From Zonotrichia leucophrys gambelii (taxonomy: Eukaryota > Chordata > Aves > Passeriformes > Passerellidae): DNA of 64,000 bases. The stretch spans positions 65,387,085 through 65,451,084 of the forward strand of contig NC_088170.1 in NCBI RefSeq assembly GCF_028769735.1. Reading direction: 5' to 3'. The position numbers were made by a program, and so were the translations under genes. This document shows, one piece after another, positions 49,479-62,600 of this stretch (the stretch's first letter is position 1; every line of letters starts with the position of its first letter). Under the pieces are notes generated by a model, which worked only from the letters and a program-made list of their open reading frames with translations, was not told the DNA's origin and ran no database searches.

Positions 49479-49959
49479 GTAAGTGTGAGAAATCACAGAC
49501 TTAAGAGGCAACTCTTGGTTACAGAAAATATTGCTGTAGAAATAATGTGTACACCAAGGTCCTAGACCAAGGTCTAGGAAGGCATGGACCAAATTACCAC
49601 TAAATTTGAGGTTTTGTCACAGGACAGGCCATATCTACCCCCAGATTAAATGACAAGAATAAAATTTGCACCAGAGAAACCTTAAAGGTCTGCCAAAGGC
49701 TATGATTAGTCCCAGACTGTGACCCCTCAGTGCTACTGCACCACCCTGTTACATTTTTCCAGCTGTTTTCTCTCAGGAGTTACACCATCCTTGGCATATG
49801 GACTGTGTCTTGTATGAACACCCACCTTGGTTGGCAATAGGTTTTTTCTTTCTATGTTATTCAGGAAGAGACTTCCCACACCTAAATAATTTTTAAAAAC
49901 TGAGATTTTCAAGCCAACACTGTGTCCCCAGAAGAGCTGAGTCAGCAGTATTGCTGTCA

Positions 49960-50110
49960 CGAGCCAGTTCCTCTCTCCTGCTGAAGTGGCAGGGAAATGT
50001 AAATTATCTGCTGGAATAACGATTCAGGATCGGGTAATCAGAGGCTGCAGGATAATTGCACAAACGTATCCGCATTCAGCTCGGCAGCAATCACCCCTCT
50101 AAAGTCAATT
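49960..50110. promoter_or_regulatory. Candidate conserved intronic element
   Basis: This repeat-free block lies 0.5 kb after exon 3 and holds about seven CpGs (GTCACGAG, AACGATT, ATCGGG, AACGTATCCGC, CTCGGC) plus AAATTATCTG and GGTAATCAGA. CpG survival in CpG-poor DNA is the only evidence, and function is unknown. Confidence 0.22.
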
Positions 50111-51639
50111 CCTTTGGCAAGCACCTGCCTTGGGCAGCCTGAGGCCATCTCAGGACACAGCTCCAAGGATGGAGGAATGCTCAACAACAGGCATGTGCAG
50201 AAGCCAGGACCTGAATCAGAGGAGATCCCAGAATCCATCCCAGCTCACTGACATGAGCAGCTCAGCCCTGTAGATATCCAGCCCAACACAAATTAATGAG
50301 ACTAATCCTCCAAGGAGAAACAGTAGGAGGCATTTGCCTTTTACAAAGCAGGAGTAGGAAATTTCTCCTACCGCAGTGTTTATTCTTGGAGAGAGCAAGT
50401 TACTCAGTGGGTGCTGCCTGAAAGGCACAGGAAAGCCATGCAGGGAACCCACAGAACACGAAGAGACAAAAATGTTCCCTTAACAGTCCCAAGAGCACAG
50501 GTGAGAAAAAAGGCACTTCTCAAACTGTAACCAGAGAGCAGCTGAGCAAGTCCCAGCTCTCAGTTCAGCTGAGTGGGCACAGGGCTCCCCTGGGAGAGCA
50601 AGGGAAGCTAATGAGGAGGTGTCAGCAATTAGGGACACCCAGCCTCCCCTGGAGCTTCCAGGTTTAACTGGGTGAGCACACATCTGGGTTAGCAAAGGGA
50701 GCAAGTGTGAGAGCTGGCAGAGCTTGATGCTACTACATAGCAGATGCAGATGGATGTGCATGGTCCAGGCAGGATTCAAAGGGTGAGGTGGTGGCATCCA
50801 CTCACTTGGTCACCTTCAGACATGTAGATGGAGCAGGGTGCTTTCCAGGAGATGCTCAGCCAGCCCAGATGAAAGATTTGGGGACAACCTCACTAAATCA
50901 AGGAAGTACAGCCCAGAAACAAGCATTTAGTCCTAGCTGGTCTGAAGCTGGGCTGAAGCCCTTCTGCTGTCCCATAGTGACTCTGACATTTGCACTGAGG
51001 CTTCTTCAGTGCTGTGAAAATAACCCTGACAAAAATATTTCCTCTTCAGTTGTAAAACGCTTTGAAGAGAGTTGGCACAACCAGCAATTGTTTTATTTGA
51101 CTGAACACAGCTAAAGAATATACTTGGGGCCTTGGGCAGAGTCTTGGAAATAGATGTCCCCAAGCCAGCTTCAGAAAATAAACTGGACTGTCTATACCAC
51201 AGATCTTAACCTGCAATGTGAAATGGAAGTTTGAAAAATCCTCTTTCTTCAAAAAGTAGTAAAAACAATCTACTAATGTTTGTTTGCAGGGCACATAACC
51301 CAAACCTTTACCTAATACAGACCAGGAATGTAAAAAGAAACCCTTTAATTCTGTGACACAGGCCCTCAGGGATTTCTTCACTCTCCACTGAGTTTCCATG
51401 TGCTTTACTTGAAGGGGACTCATAACCAGCTGAAACAGAACAAGCCTGGTTCATAAATGCAGTCTGAGGTTGGCTAAATGGCAAGTTTAGAAAGAAGAAA
51501 AGCCACTAAAGTATTAAATCAATTCTTCTATTTAAGAGTAAAAGCTCTATGAGAGTAATTTATTTAGAAATTATTTAGACTGGGGATTTCCATTCATTAG
51601 TTGTGCTCTATCATGACAACCTTAGAAGAAAATCAATAG

Positions 51640-51800
51640 GAACAACCTTTGCATTGGCAACTTAATAGTTTCTTGTGATAATACAGGGTCATTACTGCGT
51701 TCAGCGTGACTAAAATTAGATTGTCAGACTGTTATGGAGGGGAGAATAACGCCTCCTATTTTAGTGATCATAGGAGCCTTTTATAGAGTGAGCCATTAAC
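51640..51800. promoter_or_regulatory. Candidate conserved intronic element
   Basis: This is AT-rich repeat-free sequence with GGTCATTACTGCGTTCAGCG, CTAAAATTAGATT and TTTTATAGAGTGAGCCATTA. The density of homeodomain-like cores with three CpGs is suggestive only. Confidence 0.2.
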
Positions 51801-53572
51801 TGCAGGAGAGCACAGGTCAAAAGGGTGTCCCTGTACAGCACCAGGGGCCAAGCTTCACAGGAAGCCAGAAGAGCAATATCCTGCTTGATTAAAAGTGAAA
51901 AGATATGGGGGAAGAGTTTGGGTTTTGGTTCAGCTGGTTATGAATCTCCACTAACCACCCTTTCCCTTTGGATCAGCTCCTCCAGCGTTCACTAAGAGCA
52001 AGTGGCCAGGATTAACTCTGTTCACTGCAGAGTCCCCCTCTGGGACATGGGCAGGGTTTCCACATCCCTCACTTGTCCTTAGGTCTGAGTCACCTGCTCC
52101 ATTGAGAGGTTCCAACCTTTAAGTCCCACAGCTCCCCACAGTGTAGGACAGCACCCTTCCCTCGAATACCCTCTCATCCCTGGGAGCTGGGGGAAGCCTA
52201 TTTCCACCCTCCAGCCATGTGGCAGAGCCAGGTGTCCCACATCTGGTTGAACAGCTGGTCCAGCTGAGGGCACAGCTCAGAGAATAATGTCCTGCTCTGG
52301 CACTAGACCAGTTCCTTTATCACCAAGTCCACTGTGTTGCAAAATTTGTATAGTTAAACTCTTATGGCCCATGAGCTTCTCAGCCCCTTCAAAAGTAATT
52401 GAGAAAATCTGTGAGCTTAAAGGGTTTTTTGTTTCTGTTGCAATTGATGGAAATATAAATAGTTTCTATGGGTTATATTATGTGAATTGTTTTTTCTCAA
52501 TGTCCATTTAATTCAGAATGAGTCTGACACTGAAAGAGTGTGAGTTGGTTTATTGGCCAAATACCTTTATAACACAAATCAATGTGGATCCACTTTTCAG
52601 AAAACTGGACACTAAGCAGTAAAACTGTATAAACAGAACCACCTGGAGGCAAAGTGCTCATTGATGTGCCACTCTTTACTTATAAAAGAAAACAGAACTA
52701 CAGCACACAATCAACAAAATGGACCCTGGGCACCAAAATCCATACTCAGCCTGTAAACTAAATGGACCCAGGTTTTTTTCCTTAAAGTGATTATGTGGTT
52801 GTTATTGACACACCAGTTTAACTGCCAACATGAGTACAACCAGCAGAGGAAAATTATCTGACTTCCAGTATTCAACCTCCCTATAGGTCCCCCAAAACTG
52901 TTTGCAGCATTATTTCTGAATATACTGATAGAAATATCTGAATGAGCAAATCGATGGCGATAGTGAAACAAAAGCTACTTTGTGTCTCTAAATTGAACCG
53001 TGAAGGAAATCCAGCTAGACATGGGCATGTATGAATGGGATCCCAGTGCAAGCTGCCTAAATTGGTCCATGAAAACTGTCAGGATTACTACATGCCTAGG
53101 GTTATATTCCCATACTTTTCCCTGTCTTACATGGGATTGTGCTCCGTGAATAGTTCTGGTGACAACAGGAAGACAGATTCCAGAGCAAAGCATTCTGTGG
53201 TACAGTGGCATGGGGGTTTGGCTCCCTGATAGTCCACACTCACAGGCAGATACCAGGGACTGCTCGCTGCTGCTGTTCTCTACGTGCCATGCTTCAGAAC
53301 AAGGAGCTGGGTGACAATCTGCAGTGCAGAAGCCCCCAGCGATGAAAGGTTGTAAGTAGTAATTGAGTACAGTGAGCAGTTAGCTCCTGGCAGGGATTTA
53401 AGTGACCTTCCTCCTCTGAAGGAGCTTTGGATTTAAGCTCCATGCAGATGAGACTAATGAAACTCTTCAACCTAAAAACTCGGTGGCAATTAAATGTGTT
53501 ATCCAGTGTGGAAGATCAGACAATCCAGTACTCAGAACTGTGTATGTGATCAACATAAATGTGGAACTGGTA

Positions 53573-53575
<3 letters not shown>

Positions 53576-53611
<36 letters not shown>
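53576..53611. repeat. (AT)18 microsatellite
   Basis: Thirty-six bp of pure AT dinucleotides are followed by GTATGTATGG. It is probably polymorphic and can extrude a cruciform. It explains the Tyr/Ile repeat open frame on the - strand. Confidence 0.97.
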
Positions 53612-53620
<9 letters not shown>

Positions 53621-54914
53621 GTTATACCAACCAGTTTCTCCTGCTAAAAATGCAATGAGAATGAAAAGAGCAAGACTTTTCAAAATAAGAAATACCTTGA
53701 AGTGATTTTTTGTCCTGTGCACCATAGCTTCTCAGCCCTTCCTTGTGCATGTTAGGCATACCCAGACATTGCTGTTGAATAAACATAAGGGTAGACAGTA
53801 AGTCCATTGTCAACAGCTCGCCCTCAGTGGGATCTGGTGTGTAACACCATCAGCTGCTGGTGGCTGCTGCATTGGTGATACAAATGCAACTGGACAGGTT
53901 CAGCACAGGATGTCAGGTTTAGTGGGGCTTTTCCTTGCTCTGACAGCATTTTGTACCATGGCCTACATGGTAAATGTTCAGGTTGTACTTAGGCTAGGAA
54001 TGGGTGAGCATGGCTAGTTTCAATCCCACATGTAACTGGAGCCTTCACAGCTAATTTCAGCCTTCCTGAGGCCTGTTAAAAGCAACAGAACAGCACTTCA
54101 TGACCAAAAAAAAAGGAAAATTACAGATTTCAAGAAGGGGGATGCAGCAGGAAAGCTAGACACCTCTAATTTTTTAGGCTGAGAATCTTTCCATGGGGAT
54201 TATTTTTGACAGCCTGGAGTATCTGCCTTTAAAAGCCAAACCTTGTTAAAGTACACATCTGTGCTGAACAACAGGGAATGGTGCATGGATCTCACACTAG
54301 CATGCCAGCAGCAGAAATGATGGAATGAAACCCCCTGCATCTTGCTGCATGCCCAGCTATGTGTCCTCCCCAGAGCAAGACCAGTTAGTTCCTACATCCA
54401 GATGAGTTAATGTGGCAATCCTCACCCTGATCCCAGGCTGGGCAGACTTGTCCTCAGCCCTTGTACTGCAATGGAGACATACAAGGTGACCAGTTTGGCT
54501 TGAAAATCTGCATTATATCTCTCCTTTCCAGCAGACACACTGCCAGCAAGTCTGTGCCCCTAATGCACAGTGTAGGCTGCCCTTTACATAAAGTGAAAAA
54601 AAAAGAGAAAAAAATTGTTTTGAAATTTTATCTAGAGAAAAAGCTGTCTGAAAGTTACAATATTTTGGAAGGAAACACATGGGTGTCTAGAGCAGGGGAT
54701 AAAACAAGCTTTGTTCTTTTTGTACACCAAAAGATGCCCAGGATGAGTCAGAAAATTCCCTGACTCCACACATATCACTTGTACCTAGTTGAGACTTGGT
54801 ACTTTCGCAAAATAGATACAGAGGCTGCTTAAACTGAATGCCTGACTTCTACATGGCAAAATTTGAGGAGAGCTTCTGTCTTGACATATTGATCCTGACC
54901 CACGAGAGTATGAG

Positions 54915-54976
54915 TGGAGCTCAGCCGGAATTTAGAGCCCCTTGGTGGAACTCAGCAGTAATTTAGAACCCCTTGG
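54915..54976. repeat. Tandem duplication, 2 x 31 bp
   Basis: Units at 54915-54945 and 54946-54976 both start TGGA and share CTCAGC, AATTTAGA and CCCCTTGG, with about five substitutions. There is no gene context. Confidence 0.85.
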
Positions 54977-55330
54977 TCTGAAGCAGCATGCTGTGCTCAG
55001 GTGAGCACACACAATGTCCCAGCAGGGTTCCAGAGCTGCCTGGGCAGGAAGGTCCCTGACCTGCCCATCCTCTTCTGCACCTCCATAAGCAGTACAGAAA
55101 TTCCCATTGAAGCCAGGTGATTCAAAGCCTCCTGAAAGTGCTACTTTCCCCTTTATTTATTTTTCTGGGAAAGATGGAGTGGGGGAGGGCTGTAAATCCA
55201 GTTAAATTGCTACAGGGATGCCATTGCTTACTTTCTAAAAGGGCTTTTCAGTTGCCCAAAGCTCATGGACATGAAAACCCTTGTGAAAGCTGAGTGTTTT
55301 TGTTATATATGTCCTTTGCTGTATATATAA

Positions 55331-55374
55331 GCCTTAGCAATGTACCTTGTATATACAGGGTACATTGCTAAAGC
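55331..55374. repeat. 44-bp near-perfect palindrome
   Basis: Two 22-bp arms meet at ATAT with no spacer. GCCTTAGCAATGTACC on the left matches the complement of GGTACATTGCTAAAGC on the right. 20 of 22 positions pair, and one mismatch would be a G-U pair in RNA. It could fold as a tight hairpin. It could be the remnant of a small palindromic transposon or a chance expansion near TATA-rich text. Confidence 0.9.
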
Positions 55375-56540
55375 TTGTGGCAATGCTAGAATGTAATTTA
55401 ATAGTTGGGGTTTTTTTTCAAAGCAGGCTGGTTTTTTCCTTTTCTTTCATTTTCAGTGGAATGAAGAATTATTCTTGAGGATTATCATGAGCTGGTGAAT
55501 AGGCACTGGAATAAAGCTCAGGACATCTGAGTTCCATTTCCTGCTTTATTTGCTGCAAGATTCTCCCCCAAATCATTTCAGCTCTCTCTCCCCTTGCTTG
55601 TCTAGACAGCAGAGCACTGAAGGCAAGGGCTGCCTCTCCCTCTGGGTGAAATCTGGTCTGACTGAAATCAACAGCCAAAAGCCCACAGGATGCAACCCTA
55701 GCATCACTGAAGGCAATGGCAAAAATCTGGCCAGCTTCAGTGGGGCCTGAATGTCACCCTAGGTATTTCCACAGTGCCTAATTTAACAGGGCCTTTATCT
55801 CAGCTGGGGAGCAAGATGCCCCTGTAATACAAATGATGGTATTTATAAAGTACCTCTCATGCACACACAGCACTCTGCAATGTGGGGAACGTGACAAAGA
55901 ACAGAGCTCCTGCCCAGCAAAGCTTCCAGCAGCAAGGCAGGAATGGATAAATTATAGGAGAAAATAACGGCAGGTACCATCTAGGCAAAAGAAAAGCAGC
56001 ATGTGGTAATTGTAGCTGGAACGCTTCATGGAGCAGCTGTTTTTCAAGAGCTCTCTGAAGAAGGAAAAAGGAGGGCTGGGCAAACCTAGAGAGGCTATTG
56101 CAGGCATGTGGGTGGTAAATAAACTGAGACTGTAGAGTCAGGTTTAGCCTTGAGTGAAATACTGCAGGCGTCGTGGAAACTCTTAACCATAAGGATTTCT
56201 AATGAAAATCTTGACAGACTTTTAATGATACAACTGCTCCAGGGGCCTGTAATAAAAAGGTGAAGCTTATAACATTTTGGGCTGTCCTGATTGCTCAGTG
56301 CTGCCAGCTTTCACCCTGACAGATTGAACTTTAGCAGTTCGATTCCCAGACTGAAACACTGCCAGGATGATATCGCCTCTGCTCCTCAAACATTTATTGT
56401 GTGTTTTTCAAATACCATGCAATAGTCCAGGGCAAATAGCACACATTTTGGTTCACATTTGTAACACCTCAGACCTCATTGCTGTGAGCAGTGAGAAAGC
56501 TCTTTGGTGCCAGGCTCAAAACTGTCTCTTCTCTTGCCAG

Positions 56541-56633
56541 GGGACACTTGAACTGGCTTCAGCTGGACCGCCGGGTGCTGGAACATGACTTCCCCAAAAA
56601 GTCAGGACCAGTTGTTTTGTACTTTTGTGTCAG
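56541..56633 (+). CDS. FRMD4A: FRMD4A coding exon 4 (rest of Thr54 to part of residue 85)
   Basis: The 93-nt exon has acceptor TCTCTTGCCAG (AG 56539-56540) and donor TGTCAG|GTAAGT. The first base completes the split Thr codon. The frame then reads GHLNWLQLDRRVLEHDF, PKKSGPVVLYFCV and two bases (AG) of an Arg codon. The sequence is the C-terminal part of the F1 lobe that leads into F2; the next exon, outside the window, should begin with the family's FYIESI segment. Exact 1 + 30 codons + 2 phasing with exon 3 confirms both borders. Confidence 0.96.
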
Positions 56634-59600
56634 GTAAGTGCCTGATGGCAAGCCCTTCCCATGGGATACAGCCACAGACAGCCTGTTTCCTGGAGGCCAG
56701 GAAGAGAGGCTGTCAGTTTGTCAGAAACACCTGTGGGCAAACAAACAAACACTTCCACAGAGGTCTCTTTTGAGCTCTATGGCTTTGCAAACTCTTCTCA
56801 CACAACTGTAAACAAGTAGTAGCCACACCAACACTCATAGCTGTCCACAGGGAAATGTATGAGGGCAAGATCAGATGTTATGTATTTACCCTTCTACTTG
56901 TGGGCTTTGAGCTGCAAAGTCCAAGCTGAGTAGGGTGGCAGAACAATGCCCTCTTTCTGCCAGGATAACCCACCTGAGCCAGCAGCCTGCAGGGAAAACA
57001 CTCACTTCCTCACTGGTGAGCCATCAGTCTCGTCTGGATTGTGCCCACAGTGTGCATTCTGTCAGAGACCAAATTAATCCCTGTGCAGCTCTGTCATATT
57101 CACCTTCTGAACTCAGTGCTACAGTGAATTACCCACAAATAGCAAATGATGGCATTTTATGGCAGCCAGTTGGTTTCTACTTGGCTGGACCAGACTATAA
57201 AAGTTTTAATGAAGATTGCAGCAGTTTGGGAGCTTCAAACTTCATCTGGGATTTTTACAAGGAACTGTTAGTGTTTGGAAGCTGCTGGAAGCTAGCAGTG
57301 CTTTTATGCACATAGTGCCTTTGCCTCCAAGGGAGATATTTTCTGAGAAGACAAATTTGCTCCTGCAGCTTTGAAACGCCCAGAGAGAGGCCAGGGGCTG
57401 GGATGGCATATGTACAAAATTAAGTTGAGGGTTTTGACTTACTTTTAATGGATAGATCATGTCTAGAACAAGCCAGCACAGCGTAACTGTGTCTTTTTCT
57501 GTTAGGCTTTCCACTCCAGTGTTATATTACATCTGACATCACTCTCATTCATTCCATAGTACCCACAAAAAAATGAAGACCTACTTTTGAGTTTCTTCCC
57601 CTGAGTGAAGCTTTTTTTTTTTTCCTCCACATAGTGATTGTCATTCATTTAACTTCCATTACAAGGCAGGCTTTTGAGGAGAAGAGATTCTTTGTTCTGT
57701 AATGGCCCCATATTTAGTGGTGGATAGATCTTAGGACAAATCAAGACTGCACAAAGCCCTGTGAGTCCAGAATTAGCCTGATATCTCCCAAGAGAAGAAT
57801 TTAGTCCATATTTTGGGTGCTTCAAACTATAAGGGTAGATCTAGAGCTGAGCACCTTCAGCATGTGAGATCCAGATCCACCTGTGCTCAGAGGTACATGA
57901 AAATCTTGATGCTCATTGAGAACACAGTCAGTCAGTTACCAGATATCTTGGCCAGGGGCCAAACTGGGAGTCTGTGCTAAGACAGGGATCCCATGGAAAG
58001 CAGGGAAAGCCCTGAGTGAGCAAGACCTAAGTGCTGGGTTTAGGAGTAGAAGTGTAAAATGTGTGAAAGCCTGTGCTACTGAGCCACTCTCATATTCATT
58101 TCAAAGACCACTCAACAAGCATAAATATTGCCATCTGTATTGTTTTATGAAAGTTGGCAGCACAGTGGAGACCAGTCATTCCAGTGGGATCCCAGCCAAG
58201 AGGCATCCTAGGATACAGATCCATCTAAGAGCTAGTGAATGAGTGACCCCTCCTGTTCTGGAATCTCAATCCACAGGGAAAAACTCAGCATTCAGTGCCT
58301 GCATGTGTGAAAACCAGACTGACTCTGGGCTTATACTCTTGCTGATGGCAGCAATGAGTGGGTTGTCACACTGAGTTACAGTTTGGATTGGACTGGGAGC
58401 CAGATGCCTCAAGAGTTAGAAACGGGCATTAACTTACTGAGCCTTTTCTGCTGCTTATTTCCCTTGTGGATGTCAATGCTGGCAGAAGTTGAAAAAGTTT
58501 CCCAGCACATAAGGAGTTCCCATGTCCATCCCTAAATCTGATCTGAGCAGAAGGCAATTGAAGACACTGACTCCAGCAGATGGCTGAAGATGGAAAGGCC
58601 CCAAAATATCTGTTACCCAGTTCTGGCTTGGGAACCAAAGCAATGGCTAAAGGAAAGTTCTAAAGAGACCCACCCATAGACAGGGGTTTATTTTCACAAT
58701 CTGGGGGTGTGCAGTAGCTTGCAGAGCCATTCATAGACATACCATAAACAGAATGCTCCCTTCTCCCCTGCTGCCATCAGGCAGAAAGCAGAGATAATTA
58801 GTGCTGTACTATACCTAATCACAAATGTGTTAATTTGTAAGGAACTTCATGCCCATGACACCTACTATGTCACAGGTAAAGGCTTGCCTGTGCTTGCAGA
58901 TGCCTTTTTGCATTACCCAAGCATTGCAGCTGACAAAGCTTAGGTTGGTGCTGGGAGTCCTGAATGGAGAGATACAAGTAATACAAGTAACTGGATGTGC
59001 CAGATGCTCATGACACAGAATTCGGTTTATTGCATTGGGATTTAGTAATTGTGTGGGTTTTTCCCTCTAGTTGAAGTAAATGTACAGTTCAATCACACTG
59101 CATAACTACTAAAGAGATGAAGCCTCAGGCAAGAAAAGTAAAGGGTAGTTTGTGAAGAGGAAAAGCAACAGTGAAAACATTTTCACCTTTAATGTGACCA
59201 TCAAATGGTTTTTACCCTCAACATTCCTGCAGCATGTCCACCAAAGATGCCACAGATTTTAGCCTGCTCTAAAAGTACATTTAAAGGGAAGCTTGCCTTC
59301 TTAAGAAAAGGCTTCTTGAAAGAACTGTGCCGAAAATAGGAAGTTTCACAAGCTTTGCAGTGTGAAATTCTCCTCCCTTTTTTTAAATCTCTGCAGCACT
59401 GTTGAAGCTTTGTCTTTTGACACACATTTCCTTGGGGTTTGACATTGTTGAACACTGATCTCCAGTGTCTTTCCTCTCTTCTGTTATCAAAGACCAAAAA
59501 TTTCACAGCACTGTGTCAAAGGAGGGGGATTTTAGAAGGATGTTTTTAGCATTGGTTTGTAAGAATTTGCTCCTTCCATTGTTCATTTACACAGCTACTG

Positions 59601-62600
59601 AAGCCTCCCTGTCTTCAGGTTGTCATCTAGTGCTTCAATGAAAGCTTTCCACTGAGAACAGCATAGGAATGTAGGAAGCAATCAGAACTCTGGGGCAGCT
59701 GTGAACTGCCCTGTGGCTATTGTGCAATATTATAAGACTCTTCTAATATCTGTTTACATAGCTCTAAAGGCACACATGAAAGCAAGAGGGAGTGCCGTGT
59801 GTCTTGCAAGGGAGGAGGGATGTTGGGCAACAGAATGGGAGTGAAATTAGTTCTCACCTTAGAATTAGCTTCCCTGGGTGGCTTCCTATAGCTCTGGTTG
59901 CTTGGTTGTTGGTGAAGCTAATTCCCTGCCTTAGAGAGTTTACAAGTCAGATGAGAGTCACCACTGAAGTCCAGGAGAAGCAAAGGATGGGGATGAAGAA
60001 ATGAGGGTTTGCCTGATTAGTTGATTTTACAGAAGCATTTTGAGGCCAGAAGAGAACAAAGAAAATGTTCTCACCACGAGCCTTGGGGTAAAGTGTAGGA
60101 ACCTAAGTACAGAGTGGAGACCTGGGCAGCAAAGGAGGTAAATAGAGATTGCAGGGTTCAGGTACATCCTGTTGGCTGGGAAGGAAGCATTTTGCTCAGA
60201 CTCATACGGGCAGAAGGAAGGCAGAGTTACTCCTTTTGTGTAAAGCTTTGATGTGAGAGAGAACCAGAGCACAGCCACAGTGTTTGTTCATGGAGAGCAG
60301 AGTTTGCCAGGCTCTGCAGTGAGTTCTCATCCTCAAACAATGGCCATGTGAGATTAGCAATCCTTAGCAAAGGAGCCACCAGCATGGGTCTGATCTCTTT
60401 ATCTTCTGTATGTTTGTCATGCTGTTAATTTATATGAACAAGCTTAGCAAATAAAATTCACTCCACTGGTGGATCTTTTCCCAGGAATGAATATATTTGT
60501 TCTCAGGGCAAGTCCACCAGCTAAACAGTGACAACTCACTGCAGAAGTCGTCACACTAAATCAGAATATGTCTCACATGGAAAGGCTTTTCTTTCAGAAA
60601 GGCATGGAACAAAATGTGAAATAAATCCTCAATACTCAAATACACTGTGGGGTAGAGTTTGTATCTACGGGTTGGCAGTATTCCCACAAAGGAATGCCTG
60701 TGTTCAGCAACATCTGGCATGTGTTCATATACACTGGCTAGGCTGAAGTCAGCATGGGAGCTGTGGGGGCTCAGGACTCTCAATATTGAGGCCAGACATT
60801 TTGCCAGGTTGCCACAGTTACTGCAGAACAAAGTGGCCCTAAATAAGAGACTGGCAGTGAAACACAGAGTGAAAGCTCCTGGGTGTCTGTGCCCCCTTAA
60901 CCTGAAGGAACATAGCTCTGTGTGCACTGGAGGGGGTCCAGATCTGACTGGGCAGGTGGGCAGTCTGAGATGAGATTCACCACACCAGAGCTGAGATCTT
61001 TACCTGGCAGACAGCTCTGTGTCACAGCTAATTAGTGCAGCCTCCCTGTATAACCACTGGAAAGAAAAAGTCACCTTTCAGGAGCAATTAATCTGGCTTA
61101 TTTCATCTGACTCATGCAAAGATGACTGCTTTGGAATTCAGCAAGTTGCAGGCTTATAAAACCTGTGTCTCTTCTCTGACCTCAGAGCCCTACTCAGATG
61201 TAGGCTTATTCACTTGATGCATCCCTCTGTCCTACCAAGTCTGTAAATTTAACATTTCAAGCAAGTTGGCACAGCCAGGGTTGAGAAAGTGTTTCCTATC
61301 TACATGGTTTCACCTGGCTATCTAAATGGAATTGGACCAGACTTCAGCTGTTAATGAGGCCTTAGGCTATTTTAGTCTTTCAGGTCTTCTTTGTAGGCAT
61401 CCTCAAACCTGTATTCCATTAGAAAAGGACTAATGCTAACAGTGAAAGAAACCAGATGCCATTTGAAAACAGCTGACCTGGGAAGGAAGAGAGACAATTG
61501 TTCCTCATGGGGCTAGCTGGACCTTAGAACTTGCCACTGAAATGCATTTCTGCCTCACTCATGGGCCAGAGACATTTGTGGGGTGCAGACTCAGAGCATC
61601 CTGCTCCCAACTTCCCCAGCAGACTAACATGGGATCCCAGCACACCATGGCTGTGTATGCCACTCACATCCACTCAGCTTTGCTTCTCTCCAAGAAATCA
61701 GATTAGGGGTTGTGATGACAGCAGCCTGCCTTGGCAGGAAGAGCTAAATAGAACCACACAAAATTAACCTCAGCAATTTATTTCTCTCACACATAATGGG
61801 CTGTGTTTCTCCATCCAAAGGGTGGTATGAAGGTATGTGGTGCTCCAATATTTTGCTCCAAGCAGGGAATAAGGGAGTCACCAGCTCTTGTCTCTCCCCT
61901 CTGAGGAGGGAGAAGGAGCAGACAGCCCTCTTTCTGCCCCATGCTGTGAAACTGGGGTTTACAGGGACTGGGAGAAATACACAAACATTATCAAACATTA
62001 AATTTGCAGTCAGGGGAGAGGAAGAGAAGTGCCAGAATTTGCTCTCACCCAAGCTTCATCACACCTGTTACCACCCAGGAGCAGTTGCTGGGGCAAAATT
62101 ACACATCTACAAATCACTGTGTTCCTCTGCTCTTCCTTCGTCCTGTGCAGAGTCCTCTGCACTGCAAGGAAGGCAGTGCCAGACCCCAGTTTGCCTTGGA
62201 GCTTGATCCCAGGAGAGCTCAGGGAACTGCTCTGAGAGGTTTCAGCACCTTGAGGTGCTCCATCCACATTCTCATGGCCAACTGTCCATGGCACATGGAC
62301 ATTCTCATTGCTGTCTCCTCCCAGAGCTCCTTGCAGCTGTGCTGTCTCCCTCATCCACTGCCAGTACCAGTACTGGGCCAGAAAATCCCTGAGTTTGTGC
62401 TACATATAAGGAGAGACAAAGAGCCATCACCTGCTGGTGTTATAGCTCCACACGTCTGTGCACTGCTGTGGGATGCTGTAGAAACAATGGCAAAAAACAG
62501 AATATAGAACCCACATAATCAAGCCAGTTGCACCAAGCTGTTTTCAGGGGCTCCTGTGAGCTGCTCTGTCTATAAAGCCCCTGCCATAGCCCAGATCTCT

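Larger units (their letters stand above)
49479..56540 (+). other. FRMD4A: FRMD4A intron 3
   Basis: This 7.1-kb intron runs from GTAAGT to TTCTCTTGCCAG. It contains possible conserved AT-rich blocks (~49960-50110 and ~51640-51800), an (AT)18 microsatellite (53576-53611), a 31-bp tandem duplication (54915-54976) and a 44-bp palindrome (55331-55374). No further exon is recognised. Confidence 0.85.

Noticed and set aside
53516..53725. - strand frame with Tyr-Ile repeats
   Set aside because: It is an (AT)18 microsatellite read as codons.
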